Source: Bacteroides sp. (GTDB lineage Bacteria; Bacteroidota; Bacteroidia; Bacteroidales; Muribaculaceae). From it: a stretch of 64,000 bases of DNA. Below the pieces are notes generated by a model that did no database searches, had not been told where the DNA came from, and saw only the letters and a list, made by a program, of their open reading frames with translations. Below are positions 1 through 10,033 of the stretch, one piece after another (position 1 is the stretch's first letter; the number at the start of each line of letters is the position of its first letter). The stretch is taken from positions 37,441-101,440 of the forward strand of contig JAAVEO010000001.1 in the NCBI GenBank assembly GCA_014801225.1, given 5' to 3'. A program made the translations under genes and the position numbers.

Positions 1-573
1 ATCCTCCAGAGCATCATAGAGCGGGCGGAGATAAGGGTCGATCTTATCCTTCATATCGCCGGGGAGAAAACCGAGTTTCTCACCTGCCTCCACAGCCGGA
101 CGTGAAAGGATGATACGCTTCACCTGCTTATTCTTGAGAGCGGCCACAGCCAAGGCTATGGCGATATAAGTCTTACCCGTACCGGCCGGTCCGAGAGCGA
201 AAGTAAGATCGTTCTGCGCGAACGATTGTACCATCTTGGCCTGATTGGCATTGCGCGGAGCTATGGGGCGTCCGCTTTGCCCGAAGATGATGACTCCCTC
301 GGTGTTGACATTCTTGGGAGGCTCACCCTTGATAATGTCAATAATGACATCTTCGGTGAGCTTGTTATATTTTGCCGCATAAGCCTCTATCTCCTTGATC
401 TTGCGTTCGAAGAGTCCTGTCTCCGACTCCTCGCCTATCACCTTGATGACATTACCGCGGGCAGCCATACGGAGCTTGGGAAAGAGATTGCGGATAAGAT
501 TTATATTGCAGTTGTTGACCCCGTAGAAGGTTTGGGGGTCGATTCCGTCTACTATTACTATTCGTTCGTTCAT
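1..573 (-). CDS. phoH: PhoH family ATPase (C-terminus beyond window)
   Basis: This reverse-strand reading frame begins with ATG at 573 and runs off the left edge, so only the first 191 residues are visible; the family is usually about 320 residues long. After an N-terminal region of about 110 residues comes a P-loop ATPase domain with Walker A GPAGTGKTY and the downstream stretch RPAVEAGEKLGFLPGDMKDK, which is typical of PhoH-like proteins. The family consists of cytoplasmic P-loop NTPases linked to RNA metabolism and stress; the substrate here is unknown. It starts 17 bp after sufB stops, so the two are probably cotranscribed. Recognition is confident, but the biological role is not. Confidence 0.9.
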   Translation of the reverse strand, partial: MNERIVIVDGIDPQTFYGVNNCNINLIRNLFPKLRMAARGNVIKVIGEESETGLFERKIKEIEAYAAKYNKLTEDVIIDIIKGEPPKNVNTEGVIIFGQSGRPIAPRNANQAKMVQSFAQNDLTFALGPAGTGKTYIAIALAVAALKNKQVKRIILSRPAVEAGEKLGFLPGDMKDKIDPYLRPLYDALED

Positions 574-589
574 TATGAATCAAAAGGGG

Positions 590-2065
590 TTAACCCACGG
601 ATCCCTCGAGTGTGACCTGAAGCAGCTTCTGAGCCTCCACGGCAAACTCCATCGGAAGCTTATTCATCACCTCCTTGGCATAACCGTTGACAATCAGAGC
701 CACGGCCTCCTCCATGGGGATACCGCGCTGACGGCAGTAGAAGAGCTGCTCCTCATTAATCTTCGAGGTGGTAGCCTCATGCTCCACAGTGGATGTGGGG
801 TTCTGCACGTCGATATAAGGGAAAGTATGGGCACCGCAGAGATCCCCCATCAGCAGGGAATCGCACTGAGTGAAATTGCGGCAGCCATCGGCTTGCTTCA
901 CCACTTTCACCAGTCCGCGATAAGAATTCTGCGACTTTCCGGCCGATATTCCCTTACTTACTATCGTGCTTCGGGAATTGCGTCCGAGATGAATCATCTT
1001 GGTGCCGGTGTCGGCCTGCTGGTAATTGTTGGTCACAGCCACAGAGTAGAACTCGCCTACCGACTCGTCACCCTTCAGGATGCACGAGGGGTATTTCCAC
1101 GTGATGGCCGAACCGGTCTCCACCTGAGTCCAAGATATTTTCGATCTGTGGCCACGGCAAAGTCCGCGCTTGGTGACAAAATTGTATATGCCGCCGCGTC
1201 CCTCCTTGTCACCGGCATACCAGTTCTGCACCGTGCTGTATTTCACTTCCGCTCTCTCCTCGCATATAATCTCCACGATTGCGGCGTGAAGCTGGTTCTC
1301 ATCGCGCATAGGCGCGGTACAACCCTCGAGATAGCTGACGTAAGCATCATCGTCGGCCACGATGAGAGTTCGCTCGAACTGTCCTGTGCCCGAGGCATTG
1401 ATACGGAAATATGTACTGAGCTCCATCGGGCATCTCACCCCCTTGGGGATATACACAAAAGAGCCGTCGGAGAATACCGCCGAATTGAGGGCGGCAAAGA
1501 AATTGTCGCGATACCCCACAACGGTGCCGAGATATTTGCGCACCAAATCGGGATAATCTTTGACAGCTTCCGAGAATGAACAGAAGATTACGCCGAGTTC
1601 CGCAAGCTTCTCGCGATGAGTAGTCTTCACGCTGACAGAGTCCATGACAGCGTCTACGGCCACACCTGCGAGTTGCTTCTGTTCTTCGAGCGATATTCCG
1701 AGTTTATTGAAGGTAGCCACAAGTTCGGGATCCACTTCATCCATGCTCTTCTTCAGCTCCTTCTTTTTAGGAGCTGCATAATAGCTTATGGCCTGATAGT
1801 CGATCTCAGGAATATCGAGATGCGCCCATTTCGGGGGAGTGAGAGTAAGCCAGTGGCGATACGCCTTGAGGCGGAAATCGAGAAGCCACTCGGGTTCACC
1901 CTTCTTGGCGGAGATGAAGCGTATCACATCCTCACTAAGACCGGGGGGTACTATCTCAGTATCGATATCAGAGGTAAAGCCATATTTATACTCCGAATTG
2001 GTAGCGTCATGAAGAAGCTCACCATCGGAGGGTCGATTATTTTTTTCAGAGCCGAAATCGGACAT
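590..2065 (-). CDS. sufB: Fe-S cluster assembly protein SufB
   Basis: SufB is the core scaffold subunit of the cytoplasmic SUF (SufBCD) complex that assembles iron-sulfur clusters. The C-terminal half carries the diagnostic run with [17 protein letters not shown] and the QLFYCRQRG block, which in E. coli SufB contains residues needed for cluster formation. At 491 residues it has the normal family length. ATG at 2065 is preferred over an upstream TTG at 2074. sufC and sufD are not next to it: phoH follows directly, and the rest of the suf operon, if linked, lies past the left edge. A -7-like box (CAAAATTA on the plus strand, 2158-2165) and a GC-rich hairpin precede the start. Confidence 0.95.
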   Translation of the reverse strand: MSDFGSEKNNRPSDGELLHDATNSEYKYGFTSDIDTEIVPPGLSEDVIRFISAKKGEPEWLLDFRLKAYRHWLTLTPPKWAHLDIPEIDYQAISYYAAPKKKELKKSMDEVDPELVATFNKLGISLEEQKQLAGVAVDAVMDSVSVKTTHREKLAELGVIFCSFSEAVKDYPDLVRKYLGTVVGYRDNFFAALNSAVFSDGSFVYIPKGVRCPMELSTYFRINASGTGQFERTLIVADDDAYVSYLEGCTAPMRDENQLHAAIVEIICEERAEVKYSTVQNWYAGDKEGRGGIYNFVTKRGLCRGHRSKISWTQVETGSAITWKYPSCILKGDESVGEFYSVAVTNNYQQADTGTKMIHLGRNSRSTIVSKGISAGKSQNSYRGLVKVVKQADGCRNFTQCDSLLMGDLCGAHTFPYIDVQNPTSTVEHEATTSKINEEQLFYCRQRGIPMEEAVALIVNGYAKEVMNKLPMEFAVEAQKLLQVTLEGSVG

Positions 2066-2102
2066 AGCTGTCAAAAAGAATTAATTGAAATGTAAAAGGC
2101 TT

Positions 2103-2135
2103 GCGCGGGGATAGAGAGATAACGTAGGCCCGCGC
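2103..2135 (-). terminator. GC-rich hairpin between the susC-like gene and sufB
   Basis: GCGCGGG at 2103-2109 pairs with CCCGCGC at 2129-2135. Read on the minus strand, the stem is followed by a short T-rich stretch. It lies between the receptor stop codon and the sufB start, and downstream of a possible sufB -7 box. It could therefore terminate the receptor transcript or act in the sufB leader. The T-run is weak, so the call is tentative. Confidence 0.4.
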
Positions 2136-2176
2136 CCGCGTATTTTCTATTATTACGCAAAATTACAAAAAAAAGT

Positions 2177-5167
2177 TTAGAATGTGGCCATCAGTCCCAA
2201 GGTGACGGTAAGCGGACGCGGATAAGCACCACGGTCGACGCCTCCATACACTTCGGGATCGGAGCCATTGTATCCGGTAATCACGAAAGGATTCTGCACA
2301 GCTCCGTAGAGACGCACCGTAAGGAAATCGTTGAGCAGTCCGGGCCATGTGTATCCCACCGTGATATTGTCACAACGCAGGAATCCGGCATTGCGGAGAT
2401 AATAGTCGGAGTAATATTGAGGAGTATCGAAATATATCCCGTCGTTGGCAATCAGATTGCGCAAGGCACCATCGTGCCAAGTCTCGGAAAGCACACTTCT
2501 GCGTGCCAGCACATCATTGTAAGCATAAGCACCCAAAGCGGCACGAAAGCGAATTCCAAAATCCCAGCCTCCCCATCGCAGGGTATTGTTCCAGGACAAT
2601 GTCACTTTAGGGTCGCGCGACCGGCGCACCACGAGGTCGGCTTCATCTATCTTTCCATCTGAATTACGATCGGCATACATCCCCTCCACAGGACGTCCGG
2701 CGGCATCGTAAACCTGTTCATAGAGCAGAAACGAATTGGCCGGATACCCCTTCTTATACACCTGATAAGTGGGCTGATCGCTTCCTATAATCGAGGCTTT
2801 CACCATATCCACCTCCGAGCCGCAGGTGCTGAGTGAAGTGACTCGGTTATGGTTCCAGGCAAAATTAAAAGATGTGGTCCAGGAAAATGAGGAAGTGTCT
2901 ATCAACCGAGCATTGAAGTACGCCTCCAGACCAAGGTTACGGACGGAGGCGACCTCGGAAGTAAGCTCGTCAGTGACTTCAAATCCGCTCGCAACTGTCA
3001 TATTCAACGGTACATCCGAAGAATTGCGCACGTACCAGTCGATACCGGCGCTATATTTCTCATTATTCCATGTCATATCCACTCCCGCACTCCAGGCTTT
3101 CGTGACAGACCATCGTCGCTCCGGGCTGAACACTACGGGATATAATGAAGGCTGGATATTCAAGCCATTCTTGCCGCATCCCAGACGAATCTTGAAATCA
3201 TTGATAAATTCCCGGGCTTGCTCCATAAAATCCATATTCAGGAGTTTCCAGATAAATACGCCGGAAGGGAAAATTCCGCGATGATTGCGGACATCTCTAT
3301 ATGAATCGCTGTCATCTCGCACACTGAGTGTAAGAATATAGGTATCTTTAAAGGTATAGCTGAGGCGACCCATGAAAGAGTGCATAGTCAAGACGCCGCT
3401 ATTCCAATGATAATCGGGTGAATAGTTAGTCTCTATCAATGCGTAAGTATCCGGATCGGTAGTGAGACGATCATGCGAGGCCGAGGGGAGAAGGAAACCT
3501 TCGGATGTGAACATATTTCCTGTTCTGCGGCCATGAGAGTCAAAACGCTGTGCGCTGTAACCAACGCCTACATTAATTACCGACCGGATTGCATCAAGCT
3601 CCTTATGATACCTCAATCCCAGATCAATGAGAGTGTTGCGATGGAGTTCATACAACGACCGATCAAATCCCGCTCCATTCCTCATATTCTCAAGCCAGGC
3701 CATAGGTGAATTCTGCTGTACTGACACAGATTCCTCAGACTTAACCACATCATATCCTATATTGAGCGCAAGGTGAAGATCGTGTAAAAAATGCAGTGCG
3801 TAATCAACATTCAAGTTGCCGTTCGAACGGTAAACATCAGACAATGTATGAGTATCAATCACCTCCGCCACAGGATTGAGCACTCCCTCCGGATTCATAT
3901 CCATCCCTTTCAGATACGAGGTGTAGCCATTGTAAAAATATGGGAAAGAAGGATTGTCGGAGGCAAGTCTCTCCCGGGAATATACCGGCATCGTAGGATC
4001 CATCATGAGAGAATTGGCCACACATCCTTCGGCATAAAGCTGATTACGCAAATAGAAGCCCCTGATATTGGCAGTGAGACGCAGCAAACCTCCGAAAAAC
4101 TCAGGGGTCAGCTTGGCACCTACCGTGACTCTCTGCATGCCGGAGTCTTTTATGACACCCGGATTCATAGTATAGGAACCGAATAAATGATATCCGCACA
4201 TATCTACCTTGCCACCCACCGACACATCATACTCATAGGCCAAAGTATTGCGGGTAATCTCTTTCTGCCAATTGGTATCGGCCATACCGAGCGAAGCCGC
4301 AGCTTCCGAATTCGCACCCCAATACTTTTTTATAATAGAAGCATATTCATCTCCGGAAAGCATATCCCAATTCTTTCGAGGGGTGTTGACGCTCACCTTA
4401 GCCGAGATATTTACCTTCGGACCATGTCCCTCCTCACCCCTCTTGGTGGTGATAATCATCACTCCGTCGGCACCTCTCGCCCCATAGATAGCAGTGGCGG
4501 AAGCATCCTTCAGAATTGTGACCGATTCGATATTCTCGGGAGAAATAAAAGCGAGGGAATTACTCATACCGTAGACGGCATCATTGCTCAGCGGAATACC
4601 GTCGAGCACTATAAGCGGTTGGCAGAAAGCCCCCAATGTCGCTCCGCCTCGTATGCGTATGGAGCCACCGTCATCGGGTTCGCCGGAAGTACGATTCACC
4701 ACCACTCCCGGCACAGCGCCGGCAAGCAAATCCTGAAATGAAGTTGCAATCTCCGCCTGCGACTCATCAGGCACGAAGTAGGATACGGCTCCTATCACAT
4801 GGCTTTTTCTGGCCAGACCATATCCTGTCTCCACATAATCGCGCTGATAGGATCCTATCTCATGCATTACGACATGAATGTAAGTATGGGCCCTGACCGG
4901 TATCTCCTCACGATCATATCCGATGTATTTCACGGAAAGGGTGCTATACTGCTCCACGTCCATAATGAAACGTCCGTCAAGATCGGTAGAGGTCTGCTGC
5001 GATGTGCCTTTCTCCACCACGATAGCTCCGATAAGAGCTTCGCCCGATTCATCGGTGACGAGGCCGCGAACGGTTATTTTCTGAGCGAACGCCGTGATGG
5101 AGAGAAGAATCGGCATGAGAAGCACGGCAAACATTCGCCGGTCGATGCGGAAAGGGATATTACTCAT
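2177..5167 (-). CDS. SusC/RagA-type TonB-dependent outer-membrane receptor without a SusD partner
   Basis: This 996-residue protein has a hydrophobic signal peptide ending near AFAQ, then a carboxypeptidase-regulatory-like beta domain (about residues 30-110, VRGLVTDESGEALIGA), a TonB plug with the SusC-typical IRIRGGATL and LDGIPL segments and ATAIYGARGADGVMIITTKRG-like end, and a long beta-barrel ending in a terminal Phe. SusC proteins import glycans or peptides across the outer membrane and normally pair with a SusD lipoprotein encoded next door. No SusD-like gene is adjacent: upstream are FtsX-type ABC genes and downstream is sufB. ATG at 5167 is chosen because it begins the signal peptide; a longer frame would overlap the permease gene. 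The substrate is unknown. Confidence 0.9.
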   Translation of the reverse strand: MSNIPFRIDRRMFAVLLMPILLSITAFAQKITVRGLVTDESGEALIGAIVVEKGTSQQTSTDLDGRFIMDVEQYSTLSVKYIGYDREEIPVRAHTYIHVVMHEIGSYQRDYVETGYGLARKSHVIGAVSYFVPDESQAEIATSFQDLLAGAVPGVVVNRTSGEPDDGGSIRIRGGATLGAFCQPLIVLDGIPLSNDAVYGMSNSLAFISPENIESVTILKDASATAIYGARGADGVMIITTKRGEEGHGPKVNISAKVSVNTPRKNWDMLSGDEYASIIKKYWGANSEAAASLGMADTNWQKEITRNTLAYEYDVSVGGKVDMCGYHLFGSYTMNPGVIKDSGMQRVTVGAKLTPEFFGGLLRLTANIRGFYLRNQLYAEGCVANSLMMDPTMPVYSRERLASDNPSFPYFYNGYTSYLKGMDMNPEGVLNPVAEVIDTHTLSDVYRSNGNLNVDYALHFLHDLHLALNIGYDVVKSEESVSVQQNSPMAWLENMRNGAGFDRSLYELHRNTLIDLGLRYHKELDAIRSVINVGVGYSAQRFDSHGRRTGNMFTSEGFLLPSASHDRLTTDPDTYALIETNYSPDYHWNSGVLTMHSFMGRLSYTFKDTYILTLSVRDDSDSYRDVRNHRGIFPSGVFIWKLLNMDFMEQAREFINDFKIRLGCGKNGLNIQPSLYPVVFSPERRWSVTKAWSAGVDMTWNNEKYSAGIDWYVRNSSDVPLNMTVASGFEVTDELTSEVASVRNLGLEAYFNARLIDTSSFSWTTSFNFAWNHNRVTSLSTCGSEVDMVKASIIGSDQPTYQVYKKGYPANSFLLYEQVYDAAGRPVEGMYADRNSDGKIDEADLVVRRSRDPKVTLSWNNTLRWGGWDFGIRFRAALGAYAYNDVLARRSVLSETWHDGALRNLIANDGIYFDTPQYYSDYYLRNAGFLRCDNITVGYTWPGLLNDFLTVRLYGAVQNPFVITGYNGSDPEVYGGVDRGAYPRPLTVTLGLMATF

Positions 5168-5228
5168 TGAGTCAATTTGAGTCAAGGAAATCTTCGATAA
5201 CAATAGTAGACGAGCTGAAGAGAGAGGA

Positions 5229-6419
5229 TCAGAAGCGCCATGCGGCACGCACCTTACGCCTTACTGAAAGGATATTGAAAAGAATCACGGCCAGCGAGAT
5301 AACCACTGTGGCGAGAAGGCTCCAGACCAGACCTCCTCCGGACGCCCCCATCCCTTCGAGGGGAGGGAGATAATATCCGCGAAGAAGGAGAGTGGATACC
5401 ACCGCCAATATCATCGCGCCCAGAGAAGCCCACACCACCAGACGGCAGTAAGGGGCGGCAACGGTGCGCAACGGATATCCCAACATGAGGAGGGAATGAA
5501 GTTTATCGCGATTCTTCTCCATCAGGAGAGATATACTGAGAAGAAGGATGAAGAACGATAGAAGCGTTATTACGCTGCCTACACCTACCACAATCCCCGT
5601 CACTACCTTCAGGAGATATGAGGCTGAGGAACCGCTCTTGTCGCCGGCTACTTCCATATCATGACTTTCAAGGTAAGGAGCAATGGCCACATCTCCCGGA
5701 GAGCTGACATCGATGATGAGGCGTGACGGCTCGCGATCGCGTCCGGATCCGAGAGTGGCATTGGTGGCATCCATGAATGATTGAGGCACAAGGATAGTGT
5801 TCAGGCGATTGGAGTAGCCTACCACTCTACCTACATATTCCTCCGTGCGGTTTCCGTCCTCGCTTCTGAGACGAAGGCCGAGAGGAATACCGCTCATAAT
5901 GGATTCCGACATCTGAGGCATTCCGGCAGAGGAAGCGAAGCCGAAGTTGTAGAGAGTGAGATAATCCTTAGATATAATCAAAGGCACCTCTTCCCCACCC
6001 TTCCAGCTCCAGGCGGAGGATTTCACATCCACATATTCATCCGGCAATGATTCGAAGAACATATATGTGGACATCCCGCGGTCGCCCTGATTGAGGGAGG
6101 CATACACCTTATAGTCGGCTGCAGTGAATTTTCCTACGCTTCTTACCCACGGCTGACGGACGATCTCCTCCGTCTCAGCCTGAGTGAATGAGGAGCGGCT
6201 TCCCTCGGCACCGAGAGTGTTGGCCGAGGTGACACGCTTGTTCACTACCAGATAATCGGTCTTGATAAAGCTGTCTTCCGATTCCCAAAGCGAACGGGCA
6301 TCGAGATAGAATTGCAGACCTGCGGCCACAATTGCCAGACCGATGAAATTGGAAAGAATGAATCCGGCGATACGTGCCGGCGACGTATTTTTGCGTAAAA
6401 GTCGGGATATGATATTCAT
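5229..6419 (-). CDS. FtsX/MacB-type ABC transporter permease
   Basis: This 396-residue inner-membrane protein has one transmembrane helix near residues 20-38, an extracytoplasmic domain of about 220 residues, and three C-terminal helices (about 270-300, 315-345 and 360-385). That is the four-helix arrangement of FtsX/LolC/MacB permeases. Such permeases usually move lipoproteins or peptides, or transmit mechanical signals to periplasmic enzymes. Its start overlaps the ATPase gene by 4 bp, so the two are translationally coupled partners. The periplasmic domain has no motif I recognise. Cotranscription with the downstream TonB receptor (62 bp gap) is likely. Confidence 0.8.
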   Translation of the reverse strand: MNIISRLLRKNTSPARIAGFILSNFIGLAIVAAGLQFYLDARSLWESEDSFIKTDYLVVNKRVTSANTLGAEGSRSSFTQAETEEIVRQPWVRSVGKFTAADYKVYASLNQGDRGMSTYMFFESLPDEYVDVKSSAWSWKGGEEVPLIISKDYLTLYNFGFASSAGMPQMSESIMSGIPLGLRLRSEDGNRTEEYVGRVVGYSNRLNTILVPQSFMDATNATLGSGRDREPSRLIIDVSSPGDVAIAPYLESHDMEVAGDKSGSSASYLLKVVTGIVVGVGSVITLLSFFILLLSISLLMEKNRDKLHSLLMLGYPLRTVAAPYCRLVVWASLGAMILAVVSTLLLRGYYLPPLEGMGASGGGLVWSLLATVVISLAVILFNILSVRRKVRAAWRF

Positions 6420-7069
6420 AACCTTATTGAAGAGAGGTCGGGGATTGATATGGCGTTTCCTACAGATGTGGATATAATTCCGGCTCCCTGCCGCAAAGCC
6501 TCCTCTACGATGATATCGGCAGCTATCCGGTTGTTGCCGCTATCGAGATGGCTTACGGGTTCGTCAAGGAGTATGAAATCGAAGGGCTGACATACCGAAC
6601 GGATAATTGCCACCCTCTGTTGCTGTCCGATCGACATTTTCCCCACGGGATAGTCGCGACGGTTTGAGATACCGAGGCGTTCGAGAAGTTCCTCCACGCG
6701 GCTATCGGAGAGAGCGCCTGTGAGACGGTTCTTGAGCTGTATATTCTGCCAGGCGCTGAGTTCGGGGAACAGGGAGAGCTCCTGCGGGAGATAGGCCAGA
6801 TGCGAGCGGCGTATCTCTTGCCAGCGGGCAATATCGAATGTGCGTACATCCGTGGAGTTGAAACGGAGTGTACCTTGATAGTCGGTACGCGATCCGAAAA
6901 GATAGGCACAGAGCGACGACTTTCCGCCCCCGCTCGCAGCCTCGATGAGGAGACGGCAACCACGCTTTATCACAAGCCGGCTGCGCCACACCTGAGAATC
7001 GGGAATACTCTCCGACTTGAATACGTCGGGGAGCATTCCCGATAAGGATATTTCATCAATTCTATCCAT
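6416..7069 (-). CDS. ABC transporter ATP-binding protein (degenerate signature)
   Basis: This 217-residue nucleotide-binding subunit pairs with the overlapping FtsX-type permease. Walker A is present but atypical (ASGGGKSS, with the first glycine replaced by alanine). The Q-loop is in YLPQELSLFPE, the signature motif is MSIGQQQR rather than LSGGQ, and Walker B is FILLDEP followed by a D-loop SHLD. The stretch after SHLD is less conserved, ending in STSVGNAI rather than a clear H-loop histidine. These deviations suggest a specialised or slow ATPase rather than a broken one, because the frame is intact. The preceding lipoprotein gene ends 54 bp upstream and may be in the same operon. Confidence 0.85.
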   Translation of the reverse strand: MDRIDEISLSGMLPDVFKSESIPDSQVWRSRLVIKRGCRLLIEAASGGGKSSLCAYLFGSRTDYQGTLRFNSTDVRTFDIARWQEIRRSHLAYLPQELSLFPELSAWQNIQLKNRLTGALSDSRVEELLERLGISNRRDYPVGKMSIGQQQRVAIIRSVCQPFDFILLDEPVSHLDSGNNRIAADIIVEEALRQGAGIISTSVGNAISIPDLSSIRL

Positions 7070-7122
7070 TAAGCGATATTTCTGAAAATATTTCCAATTG
7101 GGATATTATGTATGATACCACC

Positions 7123-8502
7123 TTATTTCGCTGCGGCTTCAAGCAAGGATACGAGAGCATTGGCTTTCCCTTCAGTGAAGAGGGTCACATCCAGGGCAAG
7201 CCCGCCGTCGGAGGGTTTGAAGGTCACGAGCAATTGTGTGAATACCCCGTTGAAGCCTTCTTGATTGGAAAGGGCGTTGGGATCACACGCGAAGCCGAGC
7301 CAGCATCCGGAGAATTCTTTGGCAACATCGGCCACCTTTAGGTTGCCTTTGGCCTCACCGGTAGAGACACGCAGATATTTTCCATCACGTTTCACGGTGC
7401 CTAACGTATTGAGGAAAGTAGTAAGATCGCCTACGGGGGCATCGTTGACTGTCACAACCATTTCCAGACCTCCGTTTGCCTGACGGTCGGAAGCGGCTAC
7501 CGCGGAAGTGCCGTCAAGCGGTTTGAGCATTGAAGAATACTGGGCGGCGATACCTCCGGAGAAAGTCGCTGCCAATTCCTCAAGCTGTTTCACAAGAGCC
7601 GGCGACACAGCTACGGCGGCAATAAAATCGGCATTGGCCTCCTCGCCGAGGCCCTGCACAGTCTTCACATCGATTTTTGATGTAGGAAGGTTGCATTTGG
7701 CAGTCTCCCCCTTGGAGTTGAGCACAGTACCATTGCTCACCACCTTACCTTTATCGAAAGAAGTCTCACCCCAATAATAGGCGGCATCATCGAAGAGGGA
7801 GGATATTGCGAGGCGTGTCATCGGATTCTGACCTGAGGCATTCAAGGCGGCGTAGATATCCACCCATGCCACTACATCCTTATCGGATTCAAGAATTTTG
7901 GTCGCAATATCGCGTGAAAGGAAACTCTGAGATTCGCTGAGTTTGGAGAATTTGAGAATATCCGCGCCGTTAATCTCGGCGGTGTTGGCCACTCGCATCC
8001 ATCCCTGATTTCCCACCATCGCTATATTGCCACATACATCCACCGTCCCCGCAGATTGAAATTTCTCGGAGGTAGACTTTTCGGCAAATGAGCGGAATCG
8101 GTCGGGATCGTCGATCATGAAAGTGATATAGGTATCTTCTCCCTCGGTGAAGAGAATGGCATTGGTATGGGCCACACCGGCATCGCCGGTAAGCACAGCA
8201 CGCATATTGTCGCGAAGAGAGGGAGTCTTCACTGCATTGATAGCCGAGGAGAGTTCGGAAGAAAGTTTCACTTCGCCTCCGTCGCCCGGTTTGCTCCCGG
8301 TCTTTTCAAGCAGGGAATTCACATCGGCCATTATCACCATTCCGGCATCCGACGGCACAGATTTAAGCAAGTCGGATCCATCGCCCGATTTCGACTTCGA
8401 ACAAGAGGAGAGCATCGACATGCCGAGAAGCATTATCAGTGAGAGCATAATGGCGAGCCTGTTCCGACCGCCCATGGCTCTCTTCCGTAAGAGTGTTTTC
8501 AT
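7123..8502 (-). CDS. Surface or periplasmic lipoprotein, DUF4836-like
   Basis: This 459-residue protein has a long n-region, a hydrophobic segment and a lipobox (LSSC, Cys34), so it should be lipidated. The mature part starts KSKSGDGSDLLKSVPSDAGMVIMADVNSLL-like, which resembles the opening of Bacteroidales DUF4836 lipoproteins; this family call is by eye and tentative. No catalytic motif is visible. It is the first gene of a probable minus-strand run with the ABC and TonB-receptor genes. The start ATG at 8502 is followed directly by the signal peptide. Function unknown. Confidence 0.75.
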   Translation of the reverse strand: MKTLLRKRAMGGRNRLAIMLSLIMLLGMSMLSSCSKSKSGDGSDLLKSVPSDAGMVIMADVNSLLEKTGSKPGDGGEVKLSSELSSAINAVKTPSLRDNMRAVLTGDAGVAHTNAILFTEGEDTYITFMIDDPDRFRSFAEKSTSEKFQSAGTVDVCGNIAMVGNQGWMRVANTAEINGADILKFSKLSESQSFLSRDIATKILESDKDVVAWVDIYAALNASGQNPMTRLAISSLFDDAAYYWGETSFDKGKVVSNGTVLNSKGETAKCNLPTSKIDVKTVQGLGEEANADFIAAVAVSPALVKQLEELAATFSGGIAAQYSSMLKPLDGTSAVAASDRQANGGLEMVVTVNDAPVGDLTTFLNTLGTVKRDGKYLRVSTGEAKGNLKVADVAKEFSGCWLGFACDPNALSNQEGFNGVFTQLLVTFKPSDGGLALDVTLFTEGKANALVSLLEAAAK

Positions 8503-8628
8503 ATTATATCTCGTTTTTAGTTAATATCATGACTTCGGGGATAAGGGGAGCCATCTAGCATCGGCAGCCCCGTATCACGCTGTAAAATTACATAAATTTA
8601 ATTTAACCGGAAAGAAAAGATGAAGGGA

Positions 8629-8660
8629 TTTGCCAGTTAAGGTTTTCTTTATTAATTTTG
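8629..8660 (+). promoter_or_regulatory. Bacteroidetes-type promoter for the aspartate aminotransferase gene
   Basis: TTTG (8629-8632), a 20-nt spacer and TAATTTTG (8653-8660) match the Bacteroidetes -33/-7 consensus. Transcription would start near 8667, leaving a leader of about 150 nt before the ATG at 8815. The rest of the 8503-8814 gap holds no gene; the leader contains a GC-rich palindromic stretch at 8715-8731. Confidence 0.75.
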
Positions 8661-8814
8661 TCGCAAATATCTAAGCCATCGGCAGTCGGGTCAAGGGAAA
8701 CAGACTCCTTGTCGCAACTGCGGCTGCCGCAAAAAAGAAACACAAGGGCGTCCCCGGAAATCCGCATATCGATTTCCCTCGCTCATTAAAGACACTACAA
8801 CAAACATAAAGGAT

Positions 8815-10008
8815 ATGATTCAGATTTCGCAGAGAGTGCAGTCTCTGGCCCCTTCGGCCACACTCGTAATGTCGCAGAAGAGCGCTCAGCTCAAGGCTGA
8901 GGGCGTTGATGTGATTAATATGTCGGTGGGCGAACCCGACTTCGACACCCCCGATTTCATCAAGGAAGCAGCCAAGAAGGCCGTTGACGAGAATTTTTCC
9001 CGTTATACCCCTGTAGCCGGATATATGAGTTTGCGTCAGGCGGTGGCCGAGAAGTTGAAGCGTGAGAACGGTTTTGATTTCCGTCCGGAGCAGATTGTGG
9101 TGGGCAACGGTGCTAAGCAGGAGCTCTGCAATGTGATCCTCGCCTGCATCAATCCCGGCGATGAAGTTATTATCCCGACTCCGGCATGGGTAAGCTATGT
9201 TGAGATGGTGAAGCTGGCGGAAGGTATTCCCGTGACAGTGGAAGCGGGTCTTGACAGCGATTTCAAGATCACTCCCTCTCAGCTCAAGAGCGCCATCACT
9301 CCGCGCACCCGAATGCTTATGCTCAACTCCCCCTCCAATCCTACCGGCAGTGTATATACACGTGAGGAGCTGAAAGCTCTCGCCGATGTGCTTGCGGAGT
9401 ATCCCGATGTGCTTATCCTTGCCGATGAGATTTATGAGCATATCTCCTTCGCGGGGAAAGTGGCAAGCATCGCTGAGAATGAGAATGTACGCGATCGTGT
9501 TGTAATCATCAACGGTGTCTCCAAATCGTATGCCATGACAGGCTGGCGTATCGGTTATATGGCCGGTCCGGTAGAGGTAGTGAAGGCTGTGACCAAGCTT
9601 CAGGGTCAGTACACTTCCGGCGCCTCGTCCATAGCCCAGAAGGCTGCCGAGGCAGCTTACACCGGTCCGCAGGAGTGTCTCGAGACCATGCGTCAGGCTT
9701 TCGAGCGTCGTCGCGACCTTATCGTTAGCCTTGCCAAGGAGATTCCGGGATGGAAGGTGAATTGTCCGCAGGGAGCGTTCTATCTCTTCCCGGATGTAAG
9801 TTCTTATATCGGCAAGAGCGACGGAGAGCGTGAGATCAAGAGCAGCGGCGACTATGTGATGTATATTCTGGAAAAGGCTCATGTGGCCTGTGTGGACGGT
9901 GCTGCATTCTGTGCTCCCGGCTATATGCGCCTCAGCTACGCCACATCCGACGACAACATCCGCGAGGCTATGCGTCGCATCCGCGAAGCGAGCGTCCTCC
10001 TCAAGTAA
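8815..10008 (+). CDS. aspC: Aspartate aminotransferase (class I/II, PLP-dependent)
   Basis: This 397-residue fold-type I aminotransferase interconverts aspartate and oxoglutarate with oxaloacetate and glutamate in the cytoplasm, linking amino-acid and central carbon metabolism. The PLP-binding lysine is Lys237 within VSKSYAMTGWR. The NSPSNPTG segment (about 171-178), ADEIYE (203-208) and a C-terminal arginine in MRLSYA are all present and fit the Ib aspartate aminotransferase group. It is a single gene with its own promoter and a strong terminator. A 50-bp piece of its 3' part (9804-9853) is duplicated at 11911-11960. Substrate specificity among Ib aminotransferases is inferred, not proven. 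Confidence 0.9.
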   Translation: MIQISQRVQSLAPSATLVMSQKSAQLKAEGVDVINMSVGEPDFDTPDFIKEAAKKAVDENFSRYTPVAGYMSLRQAVAEKLKRENGFDFRPEQIVVGNGAKQELCNVILACINPGDEVIIPTPAWVSYVEMVKLAEGIPVTVEAGLDSDFKITPSQLKSAITPRTRMLMLNSPSNPTGSVYTREELKALADVLAEYPDVLILADEIYEHISFAGKVASIAENENVRDRVVIINGVSKSYAMTGWRIGYMAGPVEVVKAVTKLQGQYTSGASSIAQKAAEAAYTGPQECLETMRQAFERRRDLIVSLAKEIPGWKVNCPQGAFYLFPDVSSYIGKSDGEREIKSSGDYVMYILEKAHVACVDGAAFCAPGYMRLSYATSDDNIREAMRRIREASVLLK

Positions 10009-10033
10009 TCCCCCTCCATTCCAATAAAACAAC

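Noticed and set aside
8706..8731. A possible further copy of repeat B in the aspC leader
   Set aside because: It shares GCGGCAGCCG and a TTG ... CAAGG phrase on the minus strand, but the central bases are inverted relative to repeat B, so the likeness may be chance.
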